A DNA stretch of 64,000 nucleotides from Gammaproteobacteria bacterium (GTDB lineage Bacteria; Pseudomonadota; Gammaproteobacteria; Pseudomonadales; Porticoccaceae). The position numbers were made by a program, and so were the translations under genes. Location of the stretch: NCBI GenBank assembly GCA_018069465.1, contig JAGPUW010000025.1:248001-312000 (forward strand), written 5' to 3'. The notes under the pieces were generated by a model. It saw only the letters and a list, made by a program, of their open reading frames with translations, was not told the origin of the DNA and did no database searches. Within the stretch, counting starts at the first letter, position 1; every line of letters begins with the position of its first letter. Shown one piece after another: positions 35,222 through 44,723 of this stretch.

Positions 35222-36130
35222 CTATTTGCCCAGCACCTGAGCTAAAGCGGGCTCCAGGTGGGGATACTGAAAACAATAAGCAGTATCGAGCGCTTTACGG
35301 GGCACGATTCTGCGCCCCGCCAACAACAACTCCTCACCCATCTGCCCCAGCAATAAACGCACAATGAAAGCGGGTAGCGGTAGCCAGGTCGGACGCCCTA
35401 GTACGCGGCCCAGGGTGCGCACAAACTCACGATTACTCACCGGGTTTGGCGCCGTACCATTAATGGCCCCCTGCACAGTCTCATTACCCATGCAGTGCAG
35501 AATAATACCGACCAGATCAGCCCTGTGAATCCACGGCATCCACTGTCGACCTGAACCCACTACGCCACCCAGGCCGAGCTTGAAAGGTGGCAGCATTTTC
35601 GCCAGCGCACCACCACGGCCCAAAACAATGCCGGTACGCAGTAAACAGGTACGGATGCCCAGCTCACTCGCCTCTCGGGCGACGGCCTCCCACTGCTGGC
35701 ATAACTCGCTGGAAAAGCTCTCATCCCCGGTGCCATCTTCATCGACAGGAGCACTGGCATCCACTCCACCGCTGGCGTCGCCAATACCGTAATAACCAAT
35801 TGCCGAGCCACTGATCAATAGTGAGGGCTTGCGCTGCGCGCGTTTAAAATAGGCGATTAGCGCTCGCGTCGTATTGAGACGACTCTCAACAATCTCGAGT
35901 TTTTGACCCTCAGTCCAACGCTTACTGGCAATGCCCTCGCCCGCCAAGTTAATCACCACATCAAAATAAAGGCTGCCATCAAGCTGGTCGAGGCTCACAA
36001 CCGCCTCTATGGGGCTTGGCACCCGCTCAGGCCGGCGAGTCAAAACCAGTAACTGATGCTGCTCCTGTAACAAACGCTCACAAAGCTGAGCACCTATAAA
36101 CCCGGTGCCACCCGTTATCAATATCCTCAT
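35222..36130 (-). CDS. TIGR01777-family NAD-dependent epimerase-like protein
   Basis: A 302-residue extended SDR protein. The N-terminal NAD-binding motif is ITGGTGFIG, INLAGEGIASKRW is typical of the family (E. coli YfcH), and a C-terminal DUF1731 domain ends the protein (LLAGRRIVPRKALD). The true substrate is unknown. The start at 36130 has GGGAG 5 bases upstream; the frame to 36268 lacks a site. Confidence 0.9.
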   Translation of the reverse strand: MRILITGGTGFIGAQLCERLLQEQHQLLVLTRRPERVPSPIEAVVSLDQLDGSLYFDVVINLAGEGIASKRWTEGQKLEIVESRLNTTRALIAYFKRAQRKPSLLISGSAIGYYGIGDASGGVDASAPVDEDGTGDESFSSELCQQWEAVAREASELGIRTCLLRTGIVLGRGGALAKMLPPFKLGLGGVVGSGRQWMPWIHRADLVGIILHCMGNETVQGAINGTAPNPVSNREFVRTLGRVLGRPTWLPLPAFIVRLLLGQMGEELLLAGRRIVPRKALDTAYCFQYPHLEPALAQVLGK

Positions 36131-36412
36131 GCCATCTCCCTTGTAGTCCTGGTCACTATCCCTGTAACTTGCCGTCCGCGCTTTGCCGTCAAAATGGTCA
36201 ACAGCTTGCGATCTAGCTTTGCCGACCTGGTAACAAAAATCAATAACGGCCTTTTCTTGCGGCCGCACTATGCAGTGCGATGTTGCCAGCTAGCAAAAAA
36301 TGAAAACAGCTTAAGTGGCTCGCACGACAGATCAGCCTATTTTTTATTGTCATAAAGCTGTGGTATGTTTAGCCATCAACTTTTGAAAAAATTGCCGCAA
36401 GAGGCCCCGACA

Positions 36413-36583
36413 ATGAACAAAGAAGCCCCGATGAAAAAGAGTGAAGTTGGCCCACTGGATTTTGATGGTGCCGCAATTATCAATGCCGATGGCAGCGAGA
36501 CGCCCATCACCGAAGAAATGATTGAGAAGGCCTGCAATGACCTTGAATCATCTTCACAGGATGAAGACAAAACGCGTCATTAA
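36413..36583 (+). CDS. PA1571-like small protein (56 aa)
   Basis: A short acidic protein with the core GAAIINADGSETPITEEMIEKAC, which I recall as the pattern of the Pseudomonas PA1571 family; function unknown. The ATG at 36413 follows AAGAGG at 8 bases. A longer frame from 36365 exists but has weak signals. Convergent with pdxB, 6 bp apart. Confidence 0.65.
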   Translation: MNKEAPMKKSEVGPLDFDGAAIINADGSETPITEEMIEKACNDLESSSQDEDKTRH

Positions 36584-36589
36584 CGCTGG

Positions 36590-37768
36590 CTAAACAGGCT
36601 TAAAGCCCAGTAAATCAAGATCGCTACGACAGGCCCGCGCACCGGGGCCGCTGACACTGTAATAGCTAAACTCGCAGCGCTGGGCGTAATGCTTGCGTAA
36701 ACCATCAAACAAAACGCCCGTCCTATCCCCGCTTTTAGCACCCAAGCCACCCAGCACCTTACGCATTTGCCTGTCATCTGCAGCGACCGGGTAAGAGCCC
36801 AGAATAGCTTCATCAAGGCCCTGGCCCACCTCAAGGCTTAAACAGTCCCCAGCACGCCCCTCCTCGCCAACGGTTAAACCTACAGCCGAGCTACAGAGTC
36901 CATCCTCAAGCGCCAGGCCGAGGCAACGACACATGCCATCGCGCACCATTAGCGTTCCCCGCAATCGCCCTTCAAGGCTATAACCTGCAATATGGGGCGT
37001 CGCCAAATTAATCTGTTGCAATAAATCCACATTGATATCGGGCTCACCCTCCCAAACATCCAGCGCCACGTTTAAATCAGCGCCATTGCGGAGGTGGGCC
37101 AGCAGGGCCGCGTTGTCGATAACGCCACCACGACCGGCATTGATCAACAGCGCGCCGGGGCGAATATATTCCTCCAGGGCCTGCTGGTTAATTAAGTGTT
37201 GAGTGGGGAATCTGCCGTCTCGCGTTAAGGGGGTGTGCAGGCAAATAATATCGGCACCGAGCACGGTTTGCAGATCACTCAGCGCGCCGCACTCAATCGG
37301 ACTCAAATCAGCCCCGTTTAAATCAGTCGCGCTTAAAAGGGGGTCGTAGACCTGACACTCGACACCCAAAGCAGACAGCCGCCGAAACAGGCGACCACCG
37401 ACATTGCCACAACCAACAATGCCCACTTTTTTATCCCGCCACTGGGGCTCAAGGGTGCAAAACACGGAGAACATATATTGCACCACCGCCTCGGCGTTAC
37501 AGCCCGGGGCGTGGGCGAAGTCAATACTCTTTTGCCGCAGATAGTGCAGGTCGATATGGTCGGTGCCGATGGTGGCCGAACCGACAAATCGCACCCGGCT
37601 ACCCTCAAGTAATTGCTCATCAACGCGGGTCACCGAGCGCACTAAGAGAACATCGGCTGTGGCGACACTGGCAGCATCGATATCGCGCCCCGCCAAGGTC
37701 TCCACTTTGCCATAGGGGGCGAAGACCTCTTGCACGGCGCTCATATTTTCATCGGCAATGATTTTCAT
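36590..37768 (-). CDS. pdxB: Erythronate-4-phosphate dehydrogenase
   Basis: A 392-residue D-2-hydroxyacid dehydrogenase of the DXP-dependent pyridoxal 5'-phosphate pathway. It shows MKIIADENMSAVQEVFAPYG, the NAD motif GIVGCGNVGGRL, the catalytic LINAGRGGVIDN and HIAGYSLEGRLRG, and a C-terminal PdxB dimerisation domain, which separates it from other family members. It is followed upstream by epmC in the same orientation with a 15-bp gap. Confidence 0.95.
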   Translation of the reverse strand: MKIIADENMSAVQEVFAPYGKVETLAGRDIDAASVATADVLLVRSVTRVDEQLLEGSRVRFVGSATIGTDHIDLHYLRQKSIDFAHAPGCNAEAVVQYMFSVFCTLEPQWRDKKVGIVGCGNVGGRLFRRLSALGVECQVYDPLLSATDLNGADLSPIECGALSDLQTVLGADIICLHTPLTRDGRFPTQHLINQQALEEYIRPGALLINAGRGGVIDNAALLAHLRNGADLNVALDVWEGEPDINVDLLQQINLATPHIAGYSLEGRLRGTLMVRDGMCRCLGLALEDGLCSSAVGLTVGEEGRAGDCLSLEVGQGLDEAILGSYPVAADDRQMRKVLGGLGAKSGDRTGVLFDGLRKHYAQRCEFSYYSVSGPGARACRSDLDLLGFKPV

Positions 37769-37783
37769 GGTTTAAGCCCGCGC

Positions 37784-38362
37784 CTATAAAAGTGCTTCAA
37801 GGCAGTAGTATTTGTCGGAGAGAGGCTCTGCTACGCCATAAAATTGGCTCAAGGCGAAAAAGAATTGCGCGGCGCGAGGCGGTAGCGAGGCTTGCCGATA
37901 GCACTGTACCTGGGCGGCGACAGCCCGGTGAAAGTCACTGCATGCCGCGTCCAGATTGCCGGCCAATAAATTATCACGACTGATACGAAACGGCGCCGCA
38001 GCCGCGACAGAGAACATCCACTCAATGGCCTGGGGTGCTATTTCAACCGCCTCAAAGGCGCGCTGCTGAGCGGGGCTACGGCCATCGGGGCAATACCAAT
38101 AGCCCCAGTCCTCCTGCAAACGGCGCTCGGCACCGGCAACACACCAGTGGGCGATTTCATGCAGGGCACTGGCAAAGTAGTCGGCGCGATAATACAGGCA
38201 GTGGGGTTTAGCGGGCGACGCTGCCGGGCTGTATAAGGGCTCATCGGCCCCGCCCATTAACAGCGTTTTATAATCGCTATAAAAACACTGCTTAAACAGT
38301 GTTTCGAGGTCAACACTGCGGTGTCGGGGCGATAGATTATCTGCCCTCAGTGGCGCTGCCAT
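37784..38362 (-). CDS. epmC: Elongation factor P hydroxylase
   Basis: A 192-residue protein close to E. coli YfcM/EpmC: FKQCFYSDYKTLLMGGADEPLY, the metal-binding SALHEIAHWCVAG (HExxH) and DWGYWYCPDGRSPAQQ. It hydroxylates the beta-lysyl modification of EF-P. Its ATG directly abuts the queF stop (TAAATG). The partners epmA and epmB are not in the window. Confidence 0.92.
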   Translation of the reverse strand: MAAPLRADNLSPRHRSVDLETLFKQCFYSDYKTLLMGGADEPLYSPAASPAKPHCLYYRADYFASALHEIAHWCVAGAERRLQEDWGYWYCPDGRSPAQQRAFEAVEIAPQAIEWMFSVAAAAPFRISRDNLLAGNLDAACSDFHRAVAAQVQCYRQASLPPRAAQFFFALSQFYGVAEPLSDKYYCLEALL

Positions 38363-39223
38363 TTATTGACGACCCGTACGCGCCCAGTCGACAGTCTCAC
38401 TGCCCAGTGTTCGCGTCGGATTAATATCGAGCCCACCACGGCGTGTATAGCGGGCACTGACCACCAGGCGCGAGGGCTGGCAGCGCTGCATAATATCGAG
38501 AAATACCCTTTCCACACAGTGTTCATGAAAGCCCTGGTGCTCACGAAAAGACACCAAATAACGCAGCAAACTACGGTGGCAAATTGGCCGACCGCTATAG
38601 CGCACATACATCGTCGCCCAGTCCGGCTGGCCGGTAACCGGACAATTGGACTTCATCAAATGGCTGTACAGGCTTTCGTCAACAATGTCATCGGCTGCAC
38701 CAGAAAACGCCAGTAACTCAGCGTCGGGCTGATAAACGCAACACTCGACATCGAGATCATCCAGACATTGCCCCGCAAACACCGTCAAACCTTTGCTAGC
38801 ATAGTCGTCGAGGCTGTAGAGCTGCACCGCTACCGGCGCGCCAGCCACCCGGCTCAAATCATCGGCGATAGTCTGTCTAGCCGCGGGCAAAGAGGCAAAG
38901 CGATGCTGATTGAGAGAGTTGAGATAGAGCTTGAGAGATTTTGATTCGATGATAAACGGCGACTCACAGGCCACCGTAAATTCGCCCACTGCAACCAGCG
39001 GTTTACCCTGTAAATTGCACCAGCTGATTTCGTAGGCCGTCCAAAGATCCTGCCCCGCAAAAGGCAATGTATTCGCCGACCGACTGTCGAGGCCAAGCTC
39101 AGTACGCCCGGCAAGACGGGGAATAGCAAACAGCAATTGCGGTGCGTAAGCCGAGGGATAATCGAGGGTTTTGCCGAGGGGGGCAGCGGCTATATTTGAC
39201 GAGCTGTTTACATCAGAGGCCAT
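38363..39223 (-). CDS. queF: NADPH-dependent 7-cyano-7-deazaguanine reductase
   Basis: A 286-residue bimodular (E. coli-type) T-fold enzyme that reduces preQ0 to preQ1 in queuosine synthesis. The catalytic Cys and Asp lie in SNCPVTGQPDWATM and the NADPH/QueF motif in ESKSLKLYLNSLNQ. The ATG at 39223 is chosen; a GTG four codons earlier is possible. It forms a tight unit with epmC and pdxB. Confidence 0.95.
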   Translation of the reverse strand: MASDVNSSSNIAAAPLGKTLDYPSAYAPQLLFAIPRLAGRTELGLDSRSANTLPFAGQDLWTAYEISWCNLQGKPLVAVGEFTVACESPFIIESKSLKLYLNSLNQHRFASLPAARQTIADDLSRVAGAPVAVQLYSLDDYASKGLTVFAGQCLDDLDVECCVYQPDAELLAFSGAADDIVDESLYSHLMKSNCPVTGQPDWATMYVRYSGRPICHRSLLRYLVSFREHQGFHEHCVERVFLDIMQRCQPSRLVVSARYTRRGGLDINPTRTLGSETVDWARTGRQ

Positions 39224-39239
39224 AGTCAGAATCACCGAA

Positions 39240-40013
39240 TCAGGAACGCAGATTTTTGCCGTTTTTCAGCAGATGCAGGGAGAATATAAACAGCCCGGCA
39301 ATCACGCATGACAGCATTAAAAACGCCCATCGCACATCAATATCCGACACACCCAGCAAGCCGTAGCGAAAAGCGTTAACCATGTAGAGTACGGGATTTA
39401 ACAGCGACACCTTCTGCCAGAACTCGGGCAACAAACTCACCGAGTAAAAAACCCCGCCGAGGTAGGTTAACGGCGTTAAGACAAAGGTGGGGATGATAGA
39501 GATGTCGTCAAAGTTTTTGGCATAAACCGCATTAATTAATCCAGCCAGTGAAAATAAAACAGAGGTTAAAATCACCACCGCAATAGTGACCCCCCAATGC
39601 TGAATCTGCAGCTTGGTAAAAAACAGTGACAGCAGAGTAACGATAAAGCCGACCGTCAGCCCCCGAGTCACACCACCCAATACATAACCGCTGAGAATAA
39701 TGTAATTCGGTGTCGGTGAAACCAGTAGTTCTTCAATGTTTCCGGCAAATTTACTGCCGAAAAAAGATGACACCACGTTGCCAAAAGAGTTGGTGATCAC
39801 CGCCAACATAATTAGGCCCGGCACCACAAATTCCATATAGGTGAAGCCAGACATGCTGCCAATACGCGGCCCAATTAAGGTGCCGAAAATAACAAAATAA
39901 AGGGCGATAGTAATGGCCGGGGGCAACAGGGTTTGTTGCCAAATACGGGTGAAGCGTCGAATCTCTTTCACCATCAAGGTCAAAAAGGCGATCCACTGTT
40001 CGCGGGCACTCAT
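39240..40013 (-). CDS. yadH: ABC-2 type transporter permease, YadH family
   Basis: A 257-residue inner-membrane protein with six hydrophobic helices. Segments such as KEIRRFTRIWQQTLLPPAIT, NIEELLVSP and FVLTPLTYLGGVFYSV match E. coli YadH closely. It is the membrane half of an exporter whose substrate is unknown. Its ATG overlaps the end of the ATPase gene by 4 bp (ATGA). Confidence 0.92.
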   Translation of the reverse strand: MSAREQWIAFLTLMVKEIRRFTRIWQQTLLPPAITIALYFVIFGTLIGPRIGSMSGFTYMEFVVPGLIMLAVITNSFGNVVSSFFGSKFAGNIEELLVSPTPNYIILSGYVLGGVTRGLTVGFIVTLLSLFFTKLQIQHWGVTIAVVILTSVLFSLAGLINAVYAKNFDDISIIPTFVLTPLTYLGGVFYSVSLLPEFWQKVSLLNPVLYMVNAFRYGLLGVSDIDVRWAFLMLSCVIAGLFIFSLHLLKNGKNLRS

Positions 40014-40987
40014 GGGCCGCCCTCCTTTAGCCCGGATGTTGTTGGCGGCGAGTCAGCTGACGGTGAGCCGCCATTAACCAGCGACAAAAATAATTCTTCG
40101 AGACGATTGGCCTTATTGCGCAAACTGCTGACATGAATACCGCGCGCGGTGAGTGGTGCAAACAGGTCGTTCAGTGACTGCCCCTTCTCAACCACCACTT
40201 CAAAACTGTGGCTGTCGATTAATTGCGTGCCATAACCATCGAGCTGCGGGCAGCTCTCAAGGGCCTCCCGCGTATCAATCACAAAGACCTCCTTGTCCAA
40301 CTGGGCGAGCAATTCCCGTGTGGTGGTGTCCTGGGTGATAAGCCCCTGGTCAATAATCGCAATGCGCCGGCACAGGCTCTCGGCCTCTTCAAGATAGTGG
40401 GTGGTGAGGATGATAGTCGTGCCCTGCTCGTTAATCTCGCGCAGGAAGTCCCACAGCGAGCGTCGCAATTCGATATCGACACCTGCCGTGGGCTCATCGA
40501 GAATCAGCAAGCGGGGCTCGTGCACCAGCGCTCGGGCAATCATCAAACGTCTTTTCATACCGCCCGATAGCATGCGCGAGCGCTGGTCCTGTTTGTCCCA
40601 TAAACCCAGCCTGCGCAAATATTTTTCTGCCCGCTGTTCCGCCAGTTTTCGCGGCAAGCCGTAGTACCCCGCCTGGGTAACGACGATATCAAAGACCTTT
40701 TCAAACTGATTAAAGTTGAATTCCTGGGGCACCACGCCGACATCTTTTTTGGCGCGGGGGAAATCGCGATCAATATCGTGACCAAACACGGAAACCAAAC
40801 CGCTGGTCTTTCTGACCAGCGAGCTGATAATGCCAATAATGGTCGATTTACCCGCGCCGTTGGGGCCCAGCAGGGCAAAGAAATCACCGGGCATAACATC
40901 GAGGTCAACACCTTTCAGCGCTTGAAAGCCATTGTCATAGGCCTTGGTCAAACCTTTAATATGTAGAGCGGGAAGATCACTGTTCAT
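40010..40987 (-). CDS. yadG: ABC transporter ATP-binding protein, YadG family
   Basis: A 325-residue ATPase: Walker A GPNGAGKST, signature LSGGMKRRL, Walker B LLILDEPTAGVD and the switch His in TTHYLEEAE. It pairs with the overlapping permease gene. The C-terminal 30 residues (NGGSPSADSPPTTSG) are a low-complexity extension. Confidence 0.93.
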   Translation of the reverse strand: MNSDLPALHIKGLTKAYDNGFQALKGVDLDVMPGDFFALLGPNGAGKSTIIGIISSLVRKTSGLVSVFGHDIDRDFPRAKKDVGVVPQEFNFNQFEKVFDIVVTQAGYYGLPRKLAEQRAEKYLRRLGLWDKQDQRSRMLSGGMKRRLMIARALVHEPRLLILDEPTAGVDIELRRSLWDFLREINEQGTTIILTTHYLEEAESLCRRIAIIDQGLITQDTTTRELLAQLDKEVFVIDTREALESCPQLDGYGTQLIDSHSFEVVVEKGQSLNDLFAPLTARGIHVSSLRNKANRLEELFLSLVNGGSPSADSPPTTSGLKEGGP

Positions 40988-41240
40988 GTCAATACCGGCT
41001 AGCTGAGCAAAAACGATACCCGGTGAAACTTAATATCAATCAGGGCATGGGATTAAATTATAAGGGCACTGCCCCTGCTTTTCGAGGCAGCAGGCAAATT
41101 ACTTGCTGGTGGCTGGGTCAAAATTAACGCAAGGCAGCAGCGAGCTTAGGCGTGAGGCCGCTAATCGCAAACACGTATTGGGCTTATGTTGCTATTGAAT
41201 TATAGGTCTGAAATCAATAGCCAGGAAGGCTAGTGATTAG

Positions 41241-41345
41241 AAGTGGAGCGGCAAACCGGGTCCGAACTGGACACCCGATAAAAGCCGCCATCAACATCGA
41301 TAACAGGCCTTGGCAACACTTCTGCGCTTTGCTTCAATCGACTTA
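41241..41345 (-). pseudogene. Decayed tRNA-Gly relic
   Basis: 41241-41271 resembles the CCA end, acceptor and T arm of the intact tRNA-Gly at 41382 (GGAGCGG, AACCGGG, CGAAC, GG in register, several mismatches). At about 41310 CCTTGGCAA matches the anticodon region. The two parts are separated by about 30 extra bases. The rest of 40988-41381 shows no gene. Confidence 0.4.
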
Positions 41346-41381
41346 GGGTTCTGCCAAAACCCTATTGAAACAAAGTAAAAA

Positions 41382-41457
41382 TGGAGCGGGAAACCGGGTT
41401 CGAACCGGCGACCTCAACCTTGGCAAGGTTGCGCTCTACCAACTGAGCTATTCCCGC
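41382..41457 (-). tRNA. tRNA-Gly(GCC)
   Basis: 76 nt including encoded CCA. The acceptor GCGGGAA pairs with TTCCCGC, the D loop is AGCTCAGTTGGTAGAGC, and the anticodon loop TTGCCAA gives GCC. Four bases separate it from tRNA-Glu. Confidence 0.96.
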
Positions 41458-41461
41458 AATG

Positions 41462-41537
41462 TGGCGTCCCGTAGGGGAGTCGAACCCCTGTTACCGCCGT
41501 GAAAGGGCGGTGTCCTAGGCCTCTAGACGAACGGGAC
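41462..41537 (-). tRNA. tRNA-Glu(TTC)
   Basis: 76 nt including encoded CCA. The acceptor GTCCCGT pairs with ACGGGAC, the anticodon loop CTTTCAC gives TTC, and the T loop is GGTTCGACTCC. It is the first gene of the tRNA-Glu/tRNA-Gly operon. Confidence 0.96.
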
Positions 41538-41576
41538 GAGGCACTCTCAAACAAGCTAATCATTTAAGAGGCGCGC

Positions 41577-41605
41577 ATTCTATGAATACAGCCCCTTAGT
41601 GTCAA
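41577..41605 (-). promoter_or_regulatory. Sigma70 promoter of the tRNA-Glu/Gly operon
   Basis: TTGACA (41600-41605), 17-bp spacer, TAGAAT (41577-41582), then GCGCGCC. The GC-rich discriminator after the -10 box is typical of stringently controlled stable-RNA promoters. Confidence 0.85.
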
Positions 41606-41715
41606 GTGCGATAACAAAAATAGCTAAATTAAAGTACTTTTCCGCTATAAATACCTGACTCAAGCCCACTGGCAAAAATCCCTATACGCTGAACACCCGA
41701 TAAATTCAAGATGAC

Positions 41716-41745
41716 AAAAAAGGCGGGGTAGGCTCCGCCTTTTTT
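41716..41745 (-). terminator. Rho-independent terminator of the alpha/beta hydrolase gene
   Basis: GGCGGGG-TAGG-CTCCGCC stem with A/T runs on both sides, so it can work in either direction; on the minus strand it ends the hydrolase transcript. Confidence 0.85.
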
Positions 41746-41815
41746 GCTCAGGTGAGCAACTCGTTGCCCGCCCACCACCCGGTAGTAGATGTTGGTCTAA
41801 CAGCTTGCCAAGGCC

Positions 41816-42766
41816 TCAGGGAATATCAACCGTATCACCGGGAGGCCCTTCGTGATGGGGATGCACCTCGTGGGCTTGCTGTACCGGCTCGCCGGCAATC
41901 GGCACGGTGCGGGATAGAAACTCAATCACACTGGTGCCGAACACATCATTGCGATCGCCGGCCACCATATGCCCCGCGTCGGTGACATTGACGTACTCAC
42001 TGTGAGGGCAAAGTTTGAGAAAACCCTGCGCACCCTCTTCGCTGAGTACATCGGACAAGCCACCGCGCACCAGCAGTGTCGGCAACGCCAGGTTTCGCGT
42101 ACAGGCTTCAAGCCGCTCTTTACGCTTGTTCATATCGCGGCGAATGGTGCGGAACTGAGGATCCCAGTGCCAGCGATATTTACCGTCCTCGCCCTCGCGC
42201 ACATTCTTCGCCAGGCCATTGAGGTTTTTCGGCGCCTCGCGATGGGGCTGGTAGCTGCCAATGGCATCGGCCACTTCCTGTAAAGAGCTAAAACCCTCGG
42301 GCTTCTGGCTCATAAAGGCCATAATTTTATCGACCCCTTCCGGTTCAATTTGCGGGGCGATATCGACCATCACCAGAGCGGTGGCGTCGACGCGATCTTC
42401 TCCCGTAGCCACCAGACTGGTGCCGCCACCCATGGAGGCACCGACCAGCACCGGGCGTTGACCACCCAGGGCCGCAATCACGCACTTTAAATCTTCAACC
42501 ATAATATCCATGCCGTAGACGCCGTCTGGCGCCCAGTCGGAATCACCGTGGCCACGGGCATCAAAGGCCACGGCGTAATAACCCACCGCGCCCAGCGCCT
42601 CACCGGCGCCCTTCCAGGCATGGCGAGTTTGACCGCCACCGTGCTGCAATAATATTAACGGGCCCTTGGGATCACCCCATGAGTCACCGGCAATGGTTAC
42701 GCCATTGGCACCCGGCCAACGGTGCATGGGTTCGGGCGTGCCCGGTAATCTTTTTCCTGCGCTCAC
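41816..42766 (-). CDS. Alpha/beta-fold hydrolase
   Basis: A 316-residue enzyme with LLQHGGGQTRHAW, FDARGHGDSDW, the nucleophile elbow VGASMGGGTS and catalytic His in DAGHMVAGD. The GTG at 42766 is preferred since AGGAG lies 7 bases upstream. Family members cleave esters, epoxides or C-C bonds; the substrate is not evident. It lies 81 bp downstream of an amidohydrolase on the same strand and may share its transcript. Confidence 0.87.
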   Translation of the reverse strand: MSAGKRLPGTPEPMHRWPGANGVTIAGDSWGDPKGPLILLQHGGGQTRHAWKGAGEALGAVGYYAVAFDARGHGDSDWAPDGVYGMDIMVEDLKCVIAALGGQRPVLVGASMGGGTSLVATGEDRVDATALVMVDIAPQIEPEGVDKIMAFMSQKPEGFSSLQEVADAIGSYQPHREAPKNLNGLAKNVREGEDGKYRWHWDPQFRTIRRDMNKRKERLEACTRNLALPTLLVRGGLSDVLSEEGAQGFLKLCPHSEYVNVTDAGHMVAGDRNDVFGTSVIEFLSRTVPIAGEPVQQAHEVHPHHEGPPGDTVDIP

Positions 42767-42847
42767 ATCACTACTCCTGTGCAAATATAATGGGTGGGTA
42801 AATGCAACCCTGCCCCTCTACCTTAACAGCCTGCTTCTGGTAGCGGG

Positions 42848-44227
42848 TCAAGATAAACCATCGGGCTCATGCTGGGGTGCATCGGCAATTAGCTGCTGGG
42901 GATTATAGGCGATACCGCCGCGATAAGTCGTTTCCAGAGTACGCAACTCTTTCACATCCCGTAAAGGATCACCCGCCAACACCAGAAAATCAGCGTAGCG
43001 ACCCGGGGCAATAACGCCGATATCCTGATCTGCCCGCAGGTAATTCGCCGCCACGGAGGTCACCGCGCGCAGAGCGGCCATATTGCCAATCGCCTCCGCC
43101 AACAACTCGATTTCTCGCAGCAGTGCAAAACCCGGTGGGGGATACGACAGCGCGCCGCAATCAGTGCCACCGACCACTCGCCCGCCGCACTCGTGCAACA
43201 TGCGGGTCATTTGCTGCTGCTTCTCCAGCGCCAGACTGCCGGCACCGGTATCGTAAAAGCCCGGATGAATATCCCAGTCGGGGCGATCCCCCAAAAACTT
43301 TTTCATTTTGCCTTGTCGCTTAAGCCCCTCCGGCGTAATTAAACGTCGATCGGGATCTTTTAATGCACCCTCAAGACCCGCCTTTGCCGTCCACAGCAAG
43401 TCCAGGGTGGTGCCCATATGCACCTGTTTGTCGACCATGGCGTCAATCCACTTGCGCGCCCTGTCGCCTTCCAGGTCGGCCAGCTCCCAGCCGGCCATGG
43501 TGTCACTCCAAAAAGACGCATCGAGCATGCTGGCGTCTTTTCCAAAACGCATATTCAGCGCACAGATATCGTTGTAAGGCGATATCCACATGTGCTCAAG
43601 GCCATCAATGCCCGCCTCAATCGCCTCCATTGACGTGCAATAACCCAGGTGGCCCGTCACCGGCACCCGCTTGTCGACAAAGTCGATCACCGCGCGAACA
43701 ATTTCGGGGGTCATGGTGAAATAACATTTAATACCATCGACACCAGCATTCAGCAGGCTGCCAATTTTACTCGGCACCTCCTCTACGGACTGCACGGCAT
43801 CGAGCATAATGGTGAAGCTGGGGTTTTCGAAACTGGCCCCCGGCCCATCGAGCAGCGGCCCACAAACGAAGAGCCGCGGCCCCAGTTGCTTGCCACTATT
43901 TAGATCATCACGGTTCTTTAGTACCAGATCGAGACGGCCACCCACATCGCGTGCCGTGGTCACCCCCGCCGCTAAAAATAAAGGCAGGCATTCACGATCC
44001 ATCATCACCGTGTGCACATGGGTATCGATCAGCCCCGGCATAATGGTTTTGCCGCTGAGGTCTATGGTTTCCACGCCATCGGGCACCGTGATTTCGCCCT
44101 GCAGCACCTGCGTAATACGCTCACCTTCAACGAGCATAGATACCCCACTGAGGGGCTGCTCCGACAAGCCATCAATCAAGCGGGAATTTTTAAAGAGTAT
44201 TGTTTTTTTAGCAGTATCCACTGACAT
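42848..44227 (-). CDS. Amidohydrolase family metal-dependent hydrolase
   Basis: A 459-residue protein. An N-terminal beta-sandwich half precedes the barrel; metal-binding HxH occurs in PGLIDTHVHTVMMD, further candidate ligands in VTGHLGYC and GLEHMW, and Asp in GGTDCGALSYPP. The C-terminal GVIAPGRYADFLVLAGDPL returns to the sandwich. This is the imidazolonepropionase/prolidase-like group. No signal peptide is seen. Probably works in the same pathway as the adjacent hydrolase. Confidence 0.88.
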   Translation of the reverse strand: MSVDTAKKTILFKNSRLIDGLSEQPLSGVSMLVEGERITQVLQGEITVPDGVETIDLSGKTIMPGLIDTHVHTVMMDRECLPLFLAAGVTTARDVGGRLDLVLKNRDDLNSGKQLGPRLFVCGPLLDGPGASFENPSFTIMLDAVQSVEEVPSKIGSLLNAGVDGIKCYFTMTPEIVRAVIDFVDKRVPVTGHLGYCTSMEAIEAGIDGLEHMWISPYNDICALNMRFGKDASMLDASFWSDTMAGWELADLEGDRARKWIDAMVDKQVHMGTTLDLLWTAKAGLEGALKDPDRRLITPEGLKRQGKMKKFLGDRPDWDIHPGFYDTGAGSLALEKQQQMTRMLHECGGRVVGGTDCGALSYPPPGFALLREIELLAEAIGNMAALRAVTSVAANYLRADQDIGVIAPGRYADFLVLAGDPLRDVKELRTLETTYRGGIAYNPQQLIADAPQHEPDGLS

Positions 44228-44383
44228 TTATTTTCCCCTCAAAACGTTAAAAACTGAATAAAAAATATTATATTTATTATCTCTCGATCTTTATATAAGC
44301 CAGGTGCTACAAAAATTAATCGCAGGGCATTTATTTCCTAACTAGCCGAAGCAGCCTAATAATCAAACGTTTCTCTTATTTTC

Positions 44384-44412
44384 TTGACAGAATTAAAATC
44401 TTATCCTAGCTT
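44384..44412 (+). promoter_or_regulatory. Possible sigma70 promoter
   Basis: TTGACA (44384-44389), 17-bp spacer, TAGCTT (44407-44412), 94 bp before the small ORF at 44506. The -10 box is weak. Nothing else stands out in 44228-44505. Confidence 0.4.
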
Positions 44413-44505
44413 GTTAGTGCACGTTTAGAAAGCTGTTCAAACACAGGCCTTAGCTACACGCCTTTTATTTACTCTGTATAAAAAAGAATAATTCGGGAGT
44501 TAATA

Positions 44506-44706
44506 ATGTCGAGCACTAATCTCTACCACGAAATCGAGACCCTGCCAAAGGGCGAGTCACTGGTCTATGTACGGGATAATTTTTGTCGGGACGTCGATGA
44601 AGAGGATAGAATTATTTACATGTCCGTGGCACGAAAAATGGCTACGAAAATTAAATGTGATCTTGCCGTTGCCGAAAACACCCTGACATTCACCAAGAAA
44701 GACTAA
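44506..44706 (+). CDS. Small hypothetical protein (66 aa)
   Basis: Unrecognised. ATG behind GGGAG, its own probable promoter and a clear terminator make it a real, separately transcribed gene. The sequence is mixed alpha/beta and hydrophilic (HEIETLPKGESLVYVRDNFC), with two cysteines and a basic C-terminus (TFTKKD). No membrane segment or signal peptide. Confidence 0.65.
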   Translation: MSSTNLYHEIETLPKGESLVYVRDNFCRDVDEEDRIIYMSVARKMATKIKCDLAVAENTLTFTKKD

Positions 44707-44723
44707 GCTCAAACCCACCCTTC

